Source: Monocercomonoides exilis
Taxonomy: Eukaryota > Preaxostyla > Oxymonadida > Polymastigidae
Assembly: GCA_001643675.2 (NCBI GenBank)
Contig: LSRY02000061.1
Span: 248,001-312,000, forward strand
DNA length: 64,000 nucleotides
Direction: 5' to 3'
The notes below the pieces were generated by a model. The model had not been told where the DNA came from and did no database searches. It saw nothing but the letters and a program-made list of their open reading frames with translations. Shown one piece after another: positions 23,581 through 36,900 of this stretch; positions within the stretch are counted from its first letter, which is position 1, and every line of letters starts with the position of its first letter. The position numbers and the translations under genes are program-made.

Positions 23581-24936
23581 TTATAACATTTGTCACTGGT
23601 TAAAAAAAAGGAGCAAGGAAATTGCATCCAAATGAGCTTTGATGCATATTATCGTGCCAAAAAAAGTGATTTTTCTCCATTACGATCCACTTTTGTTTGC
23701 ACAAAATCCCCATATCAGCTTTTATCTTTCGCGTTATCAGCAGAATTTTTTGCCGTTCCATTTTCTAATTCATCAATCCTTCTGCTGGGCCAACAAAGAC
23801 ATATCAAAGACATTCTGGTGCTTTTATAAAAATGGCACACAAACAGAATTTTGTAAATACTTTGTGAAACAGTCAAACACAAATGGCATAAATCCATTAT
23901 CCCTTCAAGCAATTGATGCTTCGCTATCTTTCTTGTGATTACTCAGAATGCATCCATTTGCTCAACTGGCACAGAGCTTTTCCACCCGAGCACGATTTCT
24001 CCGAAATACTGCAAACGAAAAAGCTTCAGCTCATCAGATGCAACACCTGCAAATTAACTTGAAAATTTTTTCTTTTAACGAAAAACATAAGCAAAAAACC
24101 CTGATAAATGTTCCGCTTGCAGCTTGCGTTCTCTTTTTTAGTCAAAATGCTCCCATGGAAGATATCCAATTATCATTTTCCATCCAAGCCCTATCGCTTT
24201 CAATGCACTTTGCAAATAAAAACTTCATTCAATAGATTTGCTTTTTAGAAGCCTCTGCTCGCGTTCAAAGGCTCTCTTTTCTGAATATTGCATTAAACAC
24301 TTCTGCTCCAATGATTTTGTGCAGCATGTCATTAATTTAGCATTCCAAAAAAAAAGTAAAGTCACTTGTGCCCTTTATGCCAAAAAAAATGTTTTGTTCT
24401 CAAAAAAGCATGATTTCCACCTGAATTCTGGTCTGGCTTCGCTTCAGAGCAAAACATAAGATTGAAACATTTTAAAGAGCCGATTGAAGCACGTACCACT
24501 TTTGCTTGCAAATGAGCGAGAAATCACCAGCACAAATAATTAAGCACAATTGGAAGACGGGCAATATCCAAAATTCATTAACCCTTCTGATTATCAGATT
24601 GCCTTCATTTTCTTTCGAGATCATCCACTCCATCATCTTCGTCAAAAGCATTATCCAATCGATAGCAGAATTGTGATGTTCAAAGCACCTTTAATGTGAA
24701 TTTGAGAAACTTTTGACTCCAGTACAAAACAAAGATTCATAGAAATTGAAGAGTCTATCCCCATCAGCCATAAGTTAACCTCGTTATTCCAGGCATTATC
24801 GATTAATCTGCGAATTACGATTTTTGAGAAAAAGGACGTCGAATATTATAATGGTTTGAATGAATGCTATTATGGCCGAGCAGATCCAACGTTTTTATTT
24901 GATTTTCGTTTTTTCATTGTTTCTTGGTTGTTCTAA
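23581..24936 (+). pseudogene. Coding-like DNA broken by stops and frame changes
   Basis: Base composition is less AT-rich than the preceding spacer, and protein-like text appears in shifting plus-strand frames. Frame 2 is open from 23639 to 24235 apart from one TGA (23936). The frame-3 piece 23892-24058 contains Cys pairs (CDYSEC, RCNTC). Frame 1 from about 24106 to 24930 carries only seven stops, including an open run of 77 codons at 24700-24930 (for example RFIEIEESIPIS, NECYYGRADPTF) that has no ATG. I do not recognise the protein. The most likely reading is a gene or mobile-element remnant. A 5' leader or an undetected multi-exon gene is possible. Confidence 0.38.
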
Positions 24937-24937
24937 G
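24854..24937 (+). other. Possible leader intron before the surface-protein gene
   Basis: GTTTGA at 24854 and TCTAAG ending at 24937 match the window's main intron type, and the 84-bp length is typical. If spliced, the upstream open run would join the giant surface-protein frame in phase, two nucleotides before its ATG. The downstream signal peptide argues that translation starts at 24940, so this may be an untranslated-leader intron or a chance match. Confidence 0.25.
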
Positions 24938-24939
24938 AA

Positions 24940-27900
24940 ATGATGAGATCCAGTAGATGCAGTTTGATTTCATTTGCTATTGCTGTGCTGTTTGTGCGTG
25001 AAATGGATGCAGTAATTGTTTCAAAAGAAAATGAGGATTTATTATTAAAAGACGAGTTGATAACAGATTCATCAAAAGAAAAAGGCAGATACACTGAAAT
25101 CAAAAATAATTACAAGTCTGAATTTTCGAATTATCGGAAACAGAGAGGAAAAAGTTATGGTGGAAACAAAAATCAAGAAATTGGTAAAAAGGCAAACCTG
25201 AAGAATGGATTCAACGAAATGATTGACTGTTTTATATGTGAAGGGCTGATTGAATGCAGTACTTTGAATTCGCATTTTGTGGTGCTCAACTCGACATTGG
25301 AAGCGTGCTGTGTGCTATTTGTTCAGAAAACATGGAATGGGATGGTTGAGATGAGAGGAAATTCAGTTCTAAAAATGAAGTCTGTCTTGATTGATTTTGA
25401 CTCGCAATCAGAAGTGTCAGCGTTTGTGGCCAGAGGAGGAGAAATCTATTTTGAAAATATAAGTGCTTCGCCAACTGGCCTTTCTCGACCAATCCAAGCA
25501 TTTGTGGACAATGCACAAGATGGAGATGAAAGCACTCTTAAAGTGTCTTTTGTGAAGAGCACATTGAGGCAGATAAGCATTGCTTTTTCTTCATCATGCT
25601 TGGTTCAGGGCTCGGCAGGGAATGTCAACATTCATGAATGCTATTTCATGAATGTGTCTCAATGTATGAAACAAAAAAGAAAAGTTACGTTGCCCCAAAG
25701 CCAGATGAAATGGGTGAAATGCGAAGTTGAGAACAGTGAATTAGTGGGATGCGACAATCCACAATATGGAGCAGTGATTGTTCCTACAGAAGAAACATTG
25801 AAAATGAAGAATTCATCATTTGAGCGTTGCACGATAACACACACACCGGCGAATGGATCAAGAAACTCTTATTCGTCTGGCGATGTTGTTGCTTCGTCTA
25901 TCGTTTTTTCTGATCTGACAAGCCAAACAGAAGTGGGCTTGGCTATATATGCAGAGAAAACAGCAACATTAACAATTGACAGCTGTGTATTTAGAAATAT
26001 AAGTACATTCGCAACTGAAGGAAACTCGTATGGAGCCGCAGTGTACCATGAAGGAAATGGTTATCACAAGTCCAGAGGATGCAATTACACAAATTGCTCT
26101 TCGAAGTATGCAAGTGGTGCTCTAAAATTAGCTTCATATGGTGATCAACAAATTCAAAGTTGTAACGTTGTTGGATGCAGTAGCATGCATTATTCAGGCA
26201 TTTTTTTGTATTTTGTTACGAATTATTCGATATTTACAAACAGTCTTGTTCGAGAATGTACCGCAAGTAATTATGGTGCTGGTGCGGGTGTGTACGTTAG
26301 AAACAACAAAGCAATATTTTCTGAATGCAAGTTTTCTTCATGTGTTAGCAACTTTTATTGTGGAACTTTATCGTTTGTGTGGGGAGAAGAAGGTTCTTCA
26401 ATAGGTTTTGTTTGTATTCATTATTGTTTATTTGATAACAACACAGTCAAAATGGAAGATGGGGGATGTGATATAGGATCGTGGAATGGCTCTTATTATA
26501 TCAACAAAGTGGTGAAGGAATCGTTTATATCATCATTTTCATTGAGCACACAATCAGTTCGGGTGATGATTGGAGGAATAAATCACACCGAATGGCTTCC
26601 AAATCCACCAATCGAAGATCTTTTTGTGCATGTTTCATCAGTGCTTGGGGATGACAGTCGAAGTGGTTGTGGATGTGAAGTGATTCCTTGCCAGACGATC
26701 GGAAAAGGAGTGCTTCAGAGAAAGGATGGTCAGTGGCTGATTGTGAGTGAGGGGGCATATTCACATGATTGTCTTCCTGTGCTTGACATGAATGTGAACA
26801 TGAATGGAGGGAATGTGGAAACATCAACGCTGATCTCTTGTGGAACAGGCAATGGAAAAGCGCTGTTTGAAGTGACAACAGGAACGTTGGCGATTGAACA
26901 TTTCACAGTTGTCCACTCGAGTTCAGAGTCAGACCCTGGCTCGTCAGTTGCTGGGATGAGTGGAAATGGAAAAATGGAGCTGAGCGATTGCGAGGCCCGC
27001 TCAAAAGAGGAGGATTCGGTCCCATTTACCAAATCGATGATTGTTGTGGAACAGGGTTTGGCGACTTTCCGCTTTGTCGGATTCAGGAATTTCAGGAGCA
27101 CAAAGCAATTGATATCATTTTCATCACCAACAGTGATATCTGTTGAAGCAGTTGAGTTTCATTCGATTACTCGGACAATTGGGGATGGTGCAGTGCTTGA
27201 AGTGAATGTGAAGAGCGGAGAGGAGCTATCATTGAACAACATATCATTCGACAAATGCAAGAGCTGTGGAGGAAATGGGGGAGGGGTGTGGGTGGAATTG
27301 GAGAGAGGAGGCATGTTTGAGATGGGGAATACGAGTGATGTGAGCAAGGGTGTGAGGATGAGGGAGTGTGAGGCAATGGTGAATGAGAGTACAGGGAAAG
27401 GTGGGTGCGGAGGAGGGGCTTATATTAATGTTGGGGATGGGGCAGATTCGTTTGTGCTGAAGAGGATCCAGTTCGTTGGATGCATAGCAGCAAAAGGGAA
27501 AAGCTTGTTTGTGAATGCAGAGCAGCTGAGTGGGCTGATCAACAGAAATTCGATTGGGTTTGATCTTGTGCAATCTGATTTGGAAGAGCTGAGAGGGAGA
27601 GAGAGCTCGATAATGGATGAGGGAGCGAGTGTACCGCTTGTGGTGTTTCTGTGGACGAACACAACAAGTTTTGGGCATGTCGGGGGAGAAGATGGAGTGG
27701 ATTTCAGCAGGTGTGGATTTGAGGAGGCACCATGCTCATCGATAAAACATGCGATTAAAGTGTGGTTTTCTGAGAAGAATCGATTCATCAAGATCCACTC
27801 ACCGTTTGTTTTGAGTGAAGAGCTGAGTGTAAACAGTTACGAATGGAACATTACAGGAAGCGAACCAGAAACACAAGTGGAAGTGGAGAGCAGTGGAAAT

Positions 27901-30900
27901 GGGGAGCAGGAAGGAGTTGTGGAGACGAGTGTGAAAGCATGGATTGGGGATTTGAGTGTGTGCGTGGGAGATGGAATGGGGGTGTATCAGGCAGTGGTGG
28001 TGTGTCGAAGTGGGGTTCTGAGTATGAGCAAGTGTGGGATGAAGGGAAGCGTTGGTGTGGTTGGGCTGAGCTTTGTGAAAGTGGTTGGAGGGCAGGTGGA
28101 AATATCAGAGATGGGGATATCAGCAATTGAATTTGGGGAAGCATCTACGCTGGTTGCAGAAGGAGGGAGCAGAAGCAAGAGCAGCAATGATGGAAGTTGC
28201 TGTTTGAAAGTGAATGACTCGGTGTTTGAGCAGATAAGGATGAGGGATGGGAGTGTTGTGAGGTGTGGAGATGGGGTTGATGTGAATGTGAAGAACTGCA
28301 CATTCACGAGTGTGAGTCGCACAAGCGGAAGCGGAGGGAGTGTTTGTGTGGAGGATGGTCAGAGCACAAGAGAGACAGCTGTTGTGGTTTCAGAAAGTGA
28401 ATTTGAGGAAAGTGTTGTTGAAGAGGATGGAGCAGGAGGAGGAGGAATCTGGGGGAGGGTTACTGCAACAAGAAAGGTGGAAATTGGATTTTGCACATTG
28501 AAGGGGTGCAGAGCACCGAGTGGAGAGAAAAGGGGGTATGGAGGAGGGATGTATCTGGACGTTGTGGAAGCGAGTGCTCCCTTTGTGGTTGCAGCACCAC
28601 AGTTCACAGGAGAGAATCCGAATGCTGCGAAGGAAGGAAATAACTTGTTTGTTGTGTCACCGAATCTGATTGTGAGCATGAGCAACAGCACACTTCCGTT
28701 TGCAGTTGAAATGGAAGGGATAGAGTTGGATTCGATGCGAGGATTCAATGGATCTGATCGGAGCGAGAGCATTCCACTGATCTTGTATTTCAAAGAGGTG
28801 GGATCGAAGATATATGTGTCAGGGGAGGGAGGAAAAGATATAGCAGTTTGCGGGTTTGATGAATATCCGTGCAAGAGTGCTGATTATTGTCTGATGAGGC
28901 TGGGATCAAAAGAAGAGAAACAAGTGGTTGTGAAAGGGAGTGTGACGATGGGAAGGGAAATTGATCTGAGCGATGTGGATATTCGGGGAGAAGGTGAAAG
29001 GAGAGCAGAAATGGATGTGATTGGTGTTGTGGAAAGGGTGAGTGGGAAGATGATGAGATCTCAGGGAGTGACAAGAATTCGCAAGCTGGATATTAAATTG
29101 CCTGCTCAACTTGGGAATGGGACGAATGCTGTGTTCTATTCATGGACTGCGGGAGGAGAATTGAGGATTGAGGACTGCTGGATGGGGATGAAAAGTGGGG
29201 AGGCTGAGGAGATTGAATATAACTTGATCTGTACTGAAGGGAACGTGCTGAGCTTGAATTGGGTGAGGATTGAGCACATGAAGTCATCCCAGCCATTATT
29301 CAGTCTGAGCTTAATCCCCATTGCTGCAGAGGAGGAGAGAGGAAACAATCGGTCTATTGAAATAAGAAACAGCTCATTTACAAGTGTGACAATACCCGCA
29401 AATGATTGTGTAGCACTTTTTGGATCGAGGATTGAAGTTGGTCTTGAGATGGAAGAATGCAACATTTCTGATGTTGTGTCTGAGGGGAGCGGTGAAGGAG
29501 GGGCAATGAAATTCGTTGTGGAGGGATTAGGATGGGTTGAAGTGATGAAGTGCATGATTGATGGATGCAAGGCAGAGACAACAGCTTTTGGGAAAGGAGG
29601 AGGAATATACGTTGAGTGTGGAAGAGGATTTCCAGTTTCTTTTTCAGAGATAGTGTTTGAGAGATGTGATGCTTATTGTGGGAAAAACATATTTGCGAAG
29701 GGATACAAGTTGTGGAGTGATATTGAGAAATCAAAGTTGAATGTGGAGATACCATTAGAAAAGGAGAGGTTGAATGAGTTTGTTGGATATGATGAAGAAG
29801 AGTCAGTGTTGGTTCCGTTGGCTGTGTTTGTGGCAATGTTGGAAGGGAAGGGATATGTGGGAGGAGAAAGTGGGATAGATTATCCGATGTGCGGGAATGA
29901 GTGGTTTGCATGCAAGACAATTGGGTATATGGGGGAATGGCGGTTCAGAGGCGAGAAGGCGAATGTATTACTGCAGAATACATTCAGTTTCAGAGACCGG
30001 ATTGTGCTTGATGAACAAAGTTTTGAGATTTGTGCTCAAAATGAGGGAGGCGAAGTTAGAGTTGAAGGAGGAGGAGGCGGCGGAGAAGGAAGTGGGCTGA
30101 TTGAAATACGGAGCAACGTGCAGCTGGAAAAGATGGCTCTCGTGCTACCATCAGTGTTTGAGCCTGTGGCGAGAGAGTGCCTGTTTTTGAGCAAGTCAGC
30201 ATCGCTGACGCTTGAAGAGATGGAGATGAAGATGGAGGCATCTGTACAGGGATGCAGATATTGGATAGTGAAGAGTGTGGGAGGGAGTGTGAAAGTGAGA
30301 GGGATGGTGATAAGAAGGGCTGAATTTACAGGTGCAGGTGTGATTGAGATGAGTGGAGCAGAGGTTCTGGGAAATGTGAATGGGCTTGTGATGGAAGAAA
30401 TAAAGATGAAAGGTGTGGGAGGGCTGGTAGTGATGAAAGGTGGTGCGAAGGTGGAGGTGATGAACTCTTCTGTGAAGGAGGCTACGTTTGAAAACCATTG
30501 TGGAATGTACTTGGAAAGAGGAAGTGGATTGGTGATGACAGAGTGCAACATGAGCGGAGTCAAGAGAGAGGGTGGGGATGGAGGAGGGGTGGCTGGAGTG
30601 GTTGGAAGCGGGCAAAGAGTGGAGATGAAGGGGTGTGTGCTCAAGACGATGGGATGCTCTTCGTCTGGATCTGGGGGAGGAAGCGTGAAGATGGTTGTGG
30701 AGAAAGGAGGAGAGTTTGTGTTTGACTCAAACGAGGTGCGTGAGAGCAAAGTACCAGCACTTGAAGGGAATGGAGGAGGGGTGCATCTGACACTGGAAGA
30801 CAAGGATCAGAGATATTCGATGAAGGGATTGATTCTTGAAGAGAACGACGCGAAATACGGGAAGGACGTGTATCTGGTTTGTCCATCGCCGAGAGAAATG

Positions 30901-33900
30901 GTTGATCCTCTGCTGTGGAGTGGGAGCGCATCAAAGGAAGAAGAGGAGAGACGAAAGTGGGTGGTGGATCCAGGGGATGAACGGATGAACATGACTCTGT
31001 TGAGGTTTCTGTTTCCGCTGGATGAGGATATTATCTACGTGGATGAAGAATTGGGGAGAGAGGTTGAAGGATGCGGATCGAGTGTGAACCCCTGCAACGA
31101 ACTGGGATATGGATATGGGAAGCTGGGAGATGCGAAAACAATCCTGCACATCCAGAACAAAGCGAAACTTGTGAGCTTGATTGAGAGAGCAGATGCAAAG
31201 TTGACGATCCGAGGGGAAGAGTTGAAATCTGAGCTTATTGTTGAAGAAGCAGGGCGTGTGGTACTTAAATCTGGAACACAATCAACGTGGCTGACTTTCC
31301 AGAACATTATGTTCACACTTTATGGAAGTGGAGAAGAACATGATGATGTGATTGTGGGAAATGTGGGGCGAGTGTGGATTGTGGGATGTGAATTTGGGAG
31401 CAAGAATGGAACTCAGGCTGAGTGCTCGAGGTGGATTGTTTGTGGGGGAGGGAGCAGTGTGCAGATTGAGAACTCGACTGTGGGAGCGATTGAGTTTGTT
31501 GGAAGAGGAGGACTGTGCAAGATAACATCGGGAAGTGTGGTGATGGTGGGATGTTTTGTGGAAGATGTGAAGGGAAAAGAGAACAGCATGATTTTGTGTC
31601 AAGAAGGAGCAAACGTGTGCGTGAATGAAACAACGATAACAGGATGTGAAATGGGGAGCGGAGGGCTGATAGAGGCAAAAAACGCATCCACTGTGGAAAT
31701 TTTGGAGGGAACAAAATTTGAAGGATGCTCATCTGATTCAGGAGATGGGGCATGTATTCACTGTGAGGTTGGGGGGAGAAGGAGAGTTGCAATAAAGAAT
31801 GCAGGATTCAAAAGATGTATTGTGAATGAAAGATGTGGAAGAGGAGGAGGGATTTATCTGAGGTTGAAGGATGATGTGGAGAGTGACATAGAACTGTCTG
31901 GTCTCGAATTTAGAGAGAACATTGCGTTTGCAGGAAGAGATGTGTTTGTGGAGTGCGAAGAGCTGAACAAGTCAGTGAAAGCGGAGAGACTACAGATTGA
32001 GATGTTTGATGCAGATGGGAGGCAGATTGCGTTTATGGAAGGAACTGACAACGGAGCTTTTAATGGGTTTGTAGCGGATCTTGGACTGTTTTTATTTGAG
32101 TATTGCTCAGGAACCGTTGCCGTGTGCAGCCAGACAGGCATTGATATTGCAGGGTGTGGAAGAGCAGAGATGCCATGCAACACTTTCTGGTCTGGGTTTC
32201 AGCATGTGAATTGGTCAGCATCAGGGATGAAGCAGATGGTGCTTGAGGGGACAATGAGTGTCCGCGACACGTTTTGTGTGTCTTTGCTGAGAATTGTTTC
32301 GTCAAGTGATGAAAAAAACTGTATTATCCACTTTGAGGCAGATCTGGAAGCAGTCGAGGGGGATGAAGTGTTTTTGGCATCAGCAGATGCTTCTTTCAGT
32401 GGCATTTCATTTGTTATTCCCTCAGCATTCGCACCAGAGAGAGTCTGCTTGGTTTTACTGGATCCAGAAGCAGCATCCTTTGCAGAGTTTAGTTTCAAAA
32501 ACTGTACATTCCAGTGTGTTGAATCCGTGAAAGGAAATTTAGCAATTGGGTATTGCTTGATTGAAGCAAAAGGAGGGATGGTTGGGATAGAGAACTGCAC
32601 GTTTGGAAACTTTTTATTTAGCACACCTCCACTTGTATTTTTGTCAGCCGCAACCATTGATGGATGCACATTTGAGTCGATGGAAACATCAAATAGCAAG
32701 CAAGGAGGAGCAATAAAAGTGAATTTTGGAGCAATTGATCAGCTCATCGTAAAGAAGACGAAATTAATAGGATGTGTATGTTCAGTGGAGGAAGGAAAGG
32801 GAGGAGGAATGTATGTGGACTGCGCGGAATCAACAGCTGACGAGCCATTTGTGTTTGAAAACATGATATTTGAGAAGAACAAGGCGTTTGCAGGAGAAAA
32901 CGTTTTTGTTGTGAGTTCGTGTTTGAACAGCACAGTAACAGAGCATTCATTTCTGTTTAGCTATGAGCAAACGAGCACCAATGGAAAGGAGTTTATGGGG
33001 AGTGATGATCAGTTTGTCGATACAGATCTGCTGCGTTTCTTGGTGTTGTACAAGAGCAGTGCGATCCATGTGTCATCGAGTGGAGCAGATGTGAAGCGCT
33101 GTGGAAGTGAGGCTGAGCCATGCCAGTCGTTCTGGAGCGGAATGAGCCATATTGAGAGAAATGAAAGTGGGATGGAGATTGCAATAAGTGGAGAAACAAC
33201 AGTTGCTGATGAATATGATGTTTCAATGCTCAGGATTGGATCATATGGAAGTGACGCAGGAGAACAGTTGAAAGGGAAAGTGATAATTGTCGGAAAACAG
33301 AGTGGCAGGACAGGAGGATATTTTGTGAACAGAGAAAGATTGGAAGTGGAATTGATTCACTTTGTGATAAGAGCACAATTTGACAGTTTTTCAAACTGCG
33401 TGATTGTGAACGAGGAAGGGAGATTAGAAGTTAAGAAGTGTGGAGTTGAGATGAGGGATGTGAATGGTGATGTGGCTGGATGCAGTTTTGTGGAGATGAG
33501 GAAGGGAGAATTGAATGTGGAAGGGTTGGAAATGGAAGCATCGGTGATCGAAAAGGGTGTATTTGTGATTTTTGAAGAGTGCCGATGCAAGTGCGAAGGG
33601 TTGAGCCTTCTTGCAACAGAAATAAGGAGAGGGTGTCTGTTTGAGATTGCTGATGGGTTGGGCAGAGCAAACGAAAGAGGCAAACTGGAATTGAATGACT
33701 CTTCGTTGAGCACTATATCGAGAGGAGACAATGGAGGAAGCGTTATCCATGTTGGTGCAACAGGAGGAGGAGCAGGGGCAGAGAATGTGAATGGGGTGGA
33801 TGTGGAAGTGAGTGGATGCGAGTTTGTTGATTGCAAAGCAGAAGCAAGCATTGGTGGGGGAGTTATGTTTGTATGGCTGAGGGAAGGAGGAGCGCTGAGA

Positions 33901-36900
33901 GTGAGAGACACAACAATGATGAGGTGCAGCTGTTCGAGTCAGGGGAGAGGAGGAGGGGTGTATATTGGAACAGATTTAGGAGGGAAGCTGGAATTTGTGT
34001 TTGAGAGGATGGTGTTGAAGGGGAACACGGCTGGGGTGGGGAATGATATATATGTGCGGTGTGTGAACATCAGTCAGCAGATCAATGAGACTCAGTTCCG
34101 GTTCTCTCTGAGAGAGAGCGATTACTCGAGGAGGAATGCGATCTTCGGATGTGACGCAACAGACCATGTGCTGGACACGGATCTGATGGATTTCATCACG
34201 ATATATGAGAGCGATATGATTGTGGTGTCTTCGTTGGATGAAAAGAAAGGGAAGGATATTCGGCAGTGTGGAACAGCAAAATTGCCGTGTGTGAGTGTGG
34301 GATATGGAGTGCAGCATCTGACGAATGAGTTGATGAGTGTGATGCTTGTTGATGAGGTATCGGTGATAGAGGGAGAAGTGAGTCTGAAGAACATGACGCT
34401 TGAGTCGCGATCAAAGAGCACAGCAAGAGTGGAGGTGGTGAATGGGATGGAGCAGACAAGGGAGTGTGTGATTGAGGTTACAGAGTATGTGGTTCTGTCA
34501 TTGGTGAGATTTGAATTTGGAGAACGGATGCTGAATGGGTACTCGGTGTTTATATCTGTTGTTAATGACAGTGTGAGTGTGGAAAATTGTGTCTTTGGAA
34601 TTTTGGAATCTTCGGCAACATTGTGTGTTGTTTCATTCTGCTTAATCCATATAACTGCAGGAGAAGGATTCATAGGCGGATGCAGTATTTGTGGGCTATC
34701 ATTTTCTGAAGCAATATTTGAAATGGAGCACAGCTCATTCACAATTTCATCTTGCGACTTCACAGAAATGGAATGCAGGAAAAATGTTGTGAGGCAATGC
34801 GAGGGGAATCTGGCTGTGAGGAATAGTTCAATATCGAAAATGGATGAAGAAGAAACTTGTGAGGCAGGAGTGAGTTGTTCATCAGTTTCGTCAGTTCAGA
34901 TGGAGTCATGCACGATTAGAGGGAGATCTGTGGAAAATGAGAAGGGGAGTGTTGTGACTCTGGTGAAGTGTGGAAATGTGAAGATTGATTCGTGCACATT
35001 TCTGGGAAGCACAACTGTAAGTGAAAAGGAGAATGGTTTCAACGGAGATGCAGACATCTGCTCGTGGAATGGCTCCATTGTCAGTTTTGAAAATTGTGAG
35101 GTGTTGATGAAGGATACAACAATTACCAATTCATCAGAAGGTGGAATAACAATGAATGGAGGAAGTGTGATAATTGAAGCAGGGAATTTCTCAAACAATA
35201 ATCCATCAATTGAAGGATATTCATCATTGAGAAGAAATATCATCTGTTCCGATTCCGGAACATCGAATATGATGAGTTTGAAAGGTGGAGATGGGGTGAA
35301 GGATAATTCTTCACTTTGGATTCTGAATGAAGGATGCACATTGGGTGGGATTGTTTCTGAGAGAGATTCATCATTCTTCATTCCTGTGCTGGAGAGTGTG
35401 GAAGCAAAAGAAGAGACAGATAGAATGAAGCTGACATTCAAAGGATTGCTTCTTATTCCATGCAATCTGTCCTTTTCAATTACGAAGAGGAAAGGAGAAG
35501 AGAAAGAGATTGAAAAACATGATTTTGATACAAATGGATTCTTGTCAGAGAGAGAAATTGAAGGGAGTGTGACAAAGGATCTCATTAGCAGCTGTGGAGA
35601 TGAAATAGAAGTGAGTGTGCATATTTTGTTTGGAAATGCCGAATCTCCTTCATCAACTCATTCATTCATTTTGAAGAATACAAGCGAAACAAAACAAAAA
35701 GATGATGAAAGAATTTCCGAAGGAGGGAAAGAAGGAAAATCATCATGGGCATTGATTGTGATTGTGATATTTGCTGTGCTGTTCTTGGTTGTTCTTGTTG
35801 CGTCAATCGTGGCAACTATTCGATGGAGAAGGGCAAAAGAAGAAGCGCAAAAATACAAGGAGATTGTGAACGATAACATCAGAAAGGATCCGAAAGCATT
35901 TGAGATGGTGACGATGGAGATGTCACCGGAGGAGCAGTGGAGGAGAGCAGAGAGGGAAGCTGAGAAGAAGAACGATGAGAGAATGAAGAAGAGAATATAT
36001 GACACGAATATGGAACATTCAGAGTCATCAGAGCATCTTCTTTCTGAGAGTGGCTCAACCGAATACATTCTTGGAAGAGATTCTGACAAGATCCCAGAAT
36101 GGGCATTAGAAAAGGTTGAAGAAGAAGAGACAAGGAAAAGAACACCATCTCCGTCCATTTCTTCCACTTCAACCACAGACACTTCAGATACAAACACAAC
36201 ATTTGTTCGAGGGGAGGACCTGTGCCCAACAACATCATCGATGTCGAATCTGGTGGATGCGATGGCCTGCTCCTCGCCTCATGAGAAATTGATTGTGGAT
36301 TTGAGGGATTCACTGTTCATGCTTCTTCATGGAAGGAACGAGAAGAAGGAGATGGCAATTGGCACTCTGCAGGAGAGGGAGATGACAGCTGCCCAAATCC
36401 TATTCTGGGTTGCGAATCTTGCTCTCCACTCGTTTGATGAAATGAACAATCCACTTCAGTCATTGTCCAATCTTAGCCCGCACATTGTGCTGTTCTCAGA
36501 GCATATGGTGATCTGCATTGCCCTCCACTCTGACTGCTCTTCTTCAGATTCAGACTCATCTTCAATATCTTCATCAACAGTTGTGACATCTACCAGTGAT
36601 GATGGTGATGAAAGAGATTCTCTGCCCTCATCAGCGTTTGAAGATGAAGAAGATAACAGGAATGAGTGTTTGAGGTGGAAGGCACCTGAATTGCTGAATG
36701 GCACAAAGAAGCATGCAACGAAGAAGACAGTTGTGTTCTCGATTGGGATGATGTTGTGGGAGTGTCTGACACTCAAAGTTCCGTTTGGGGAGTATGAGGC
36801 GGAGGTGGCAGGGCAGAAGATAGTGAATGGGGAAAGGCCATGTGGAGGGGAGAGTGAGGCAAGTGGGATGCATGAGATGGTGAAGGGATGCCGGAGGGCA

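Noticed and set aside
20865-24939. tRNA, rRNA or CRISPR-like content in the large spacer
   Set aside because: No B-box-like GGTTCGA motif, cloverleaf pattern or regularly spaced direct repeat was seen on either strand.
30036-30803. 255-codon minus-strand frame inside the surface-protein gene, and similar antisense frames (27244-27678, 34122-34763, 35658-36197)
   Set aside because: They are shadows caused by the purine-rich coding strand, with low-information His/Ser/Pro-rich translations and no start context or motif.
26668-35300. A bacterial autotransporter (chlamydial Pmp) origin for the surface protein
   Set aside because: The repeats look similar, but there is no C-terminal beta-barrel. 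A single membrane helix, cytoplasmic kinase-like domain and eukaryotic context argue for a eukaryotic receptor; similarity of beta-helix repeats can be convergent.
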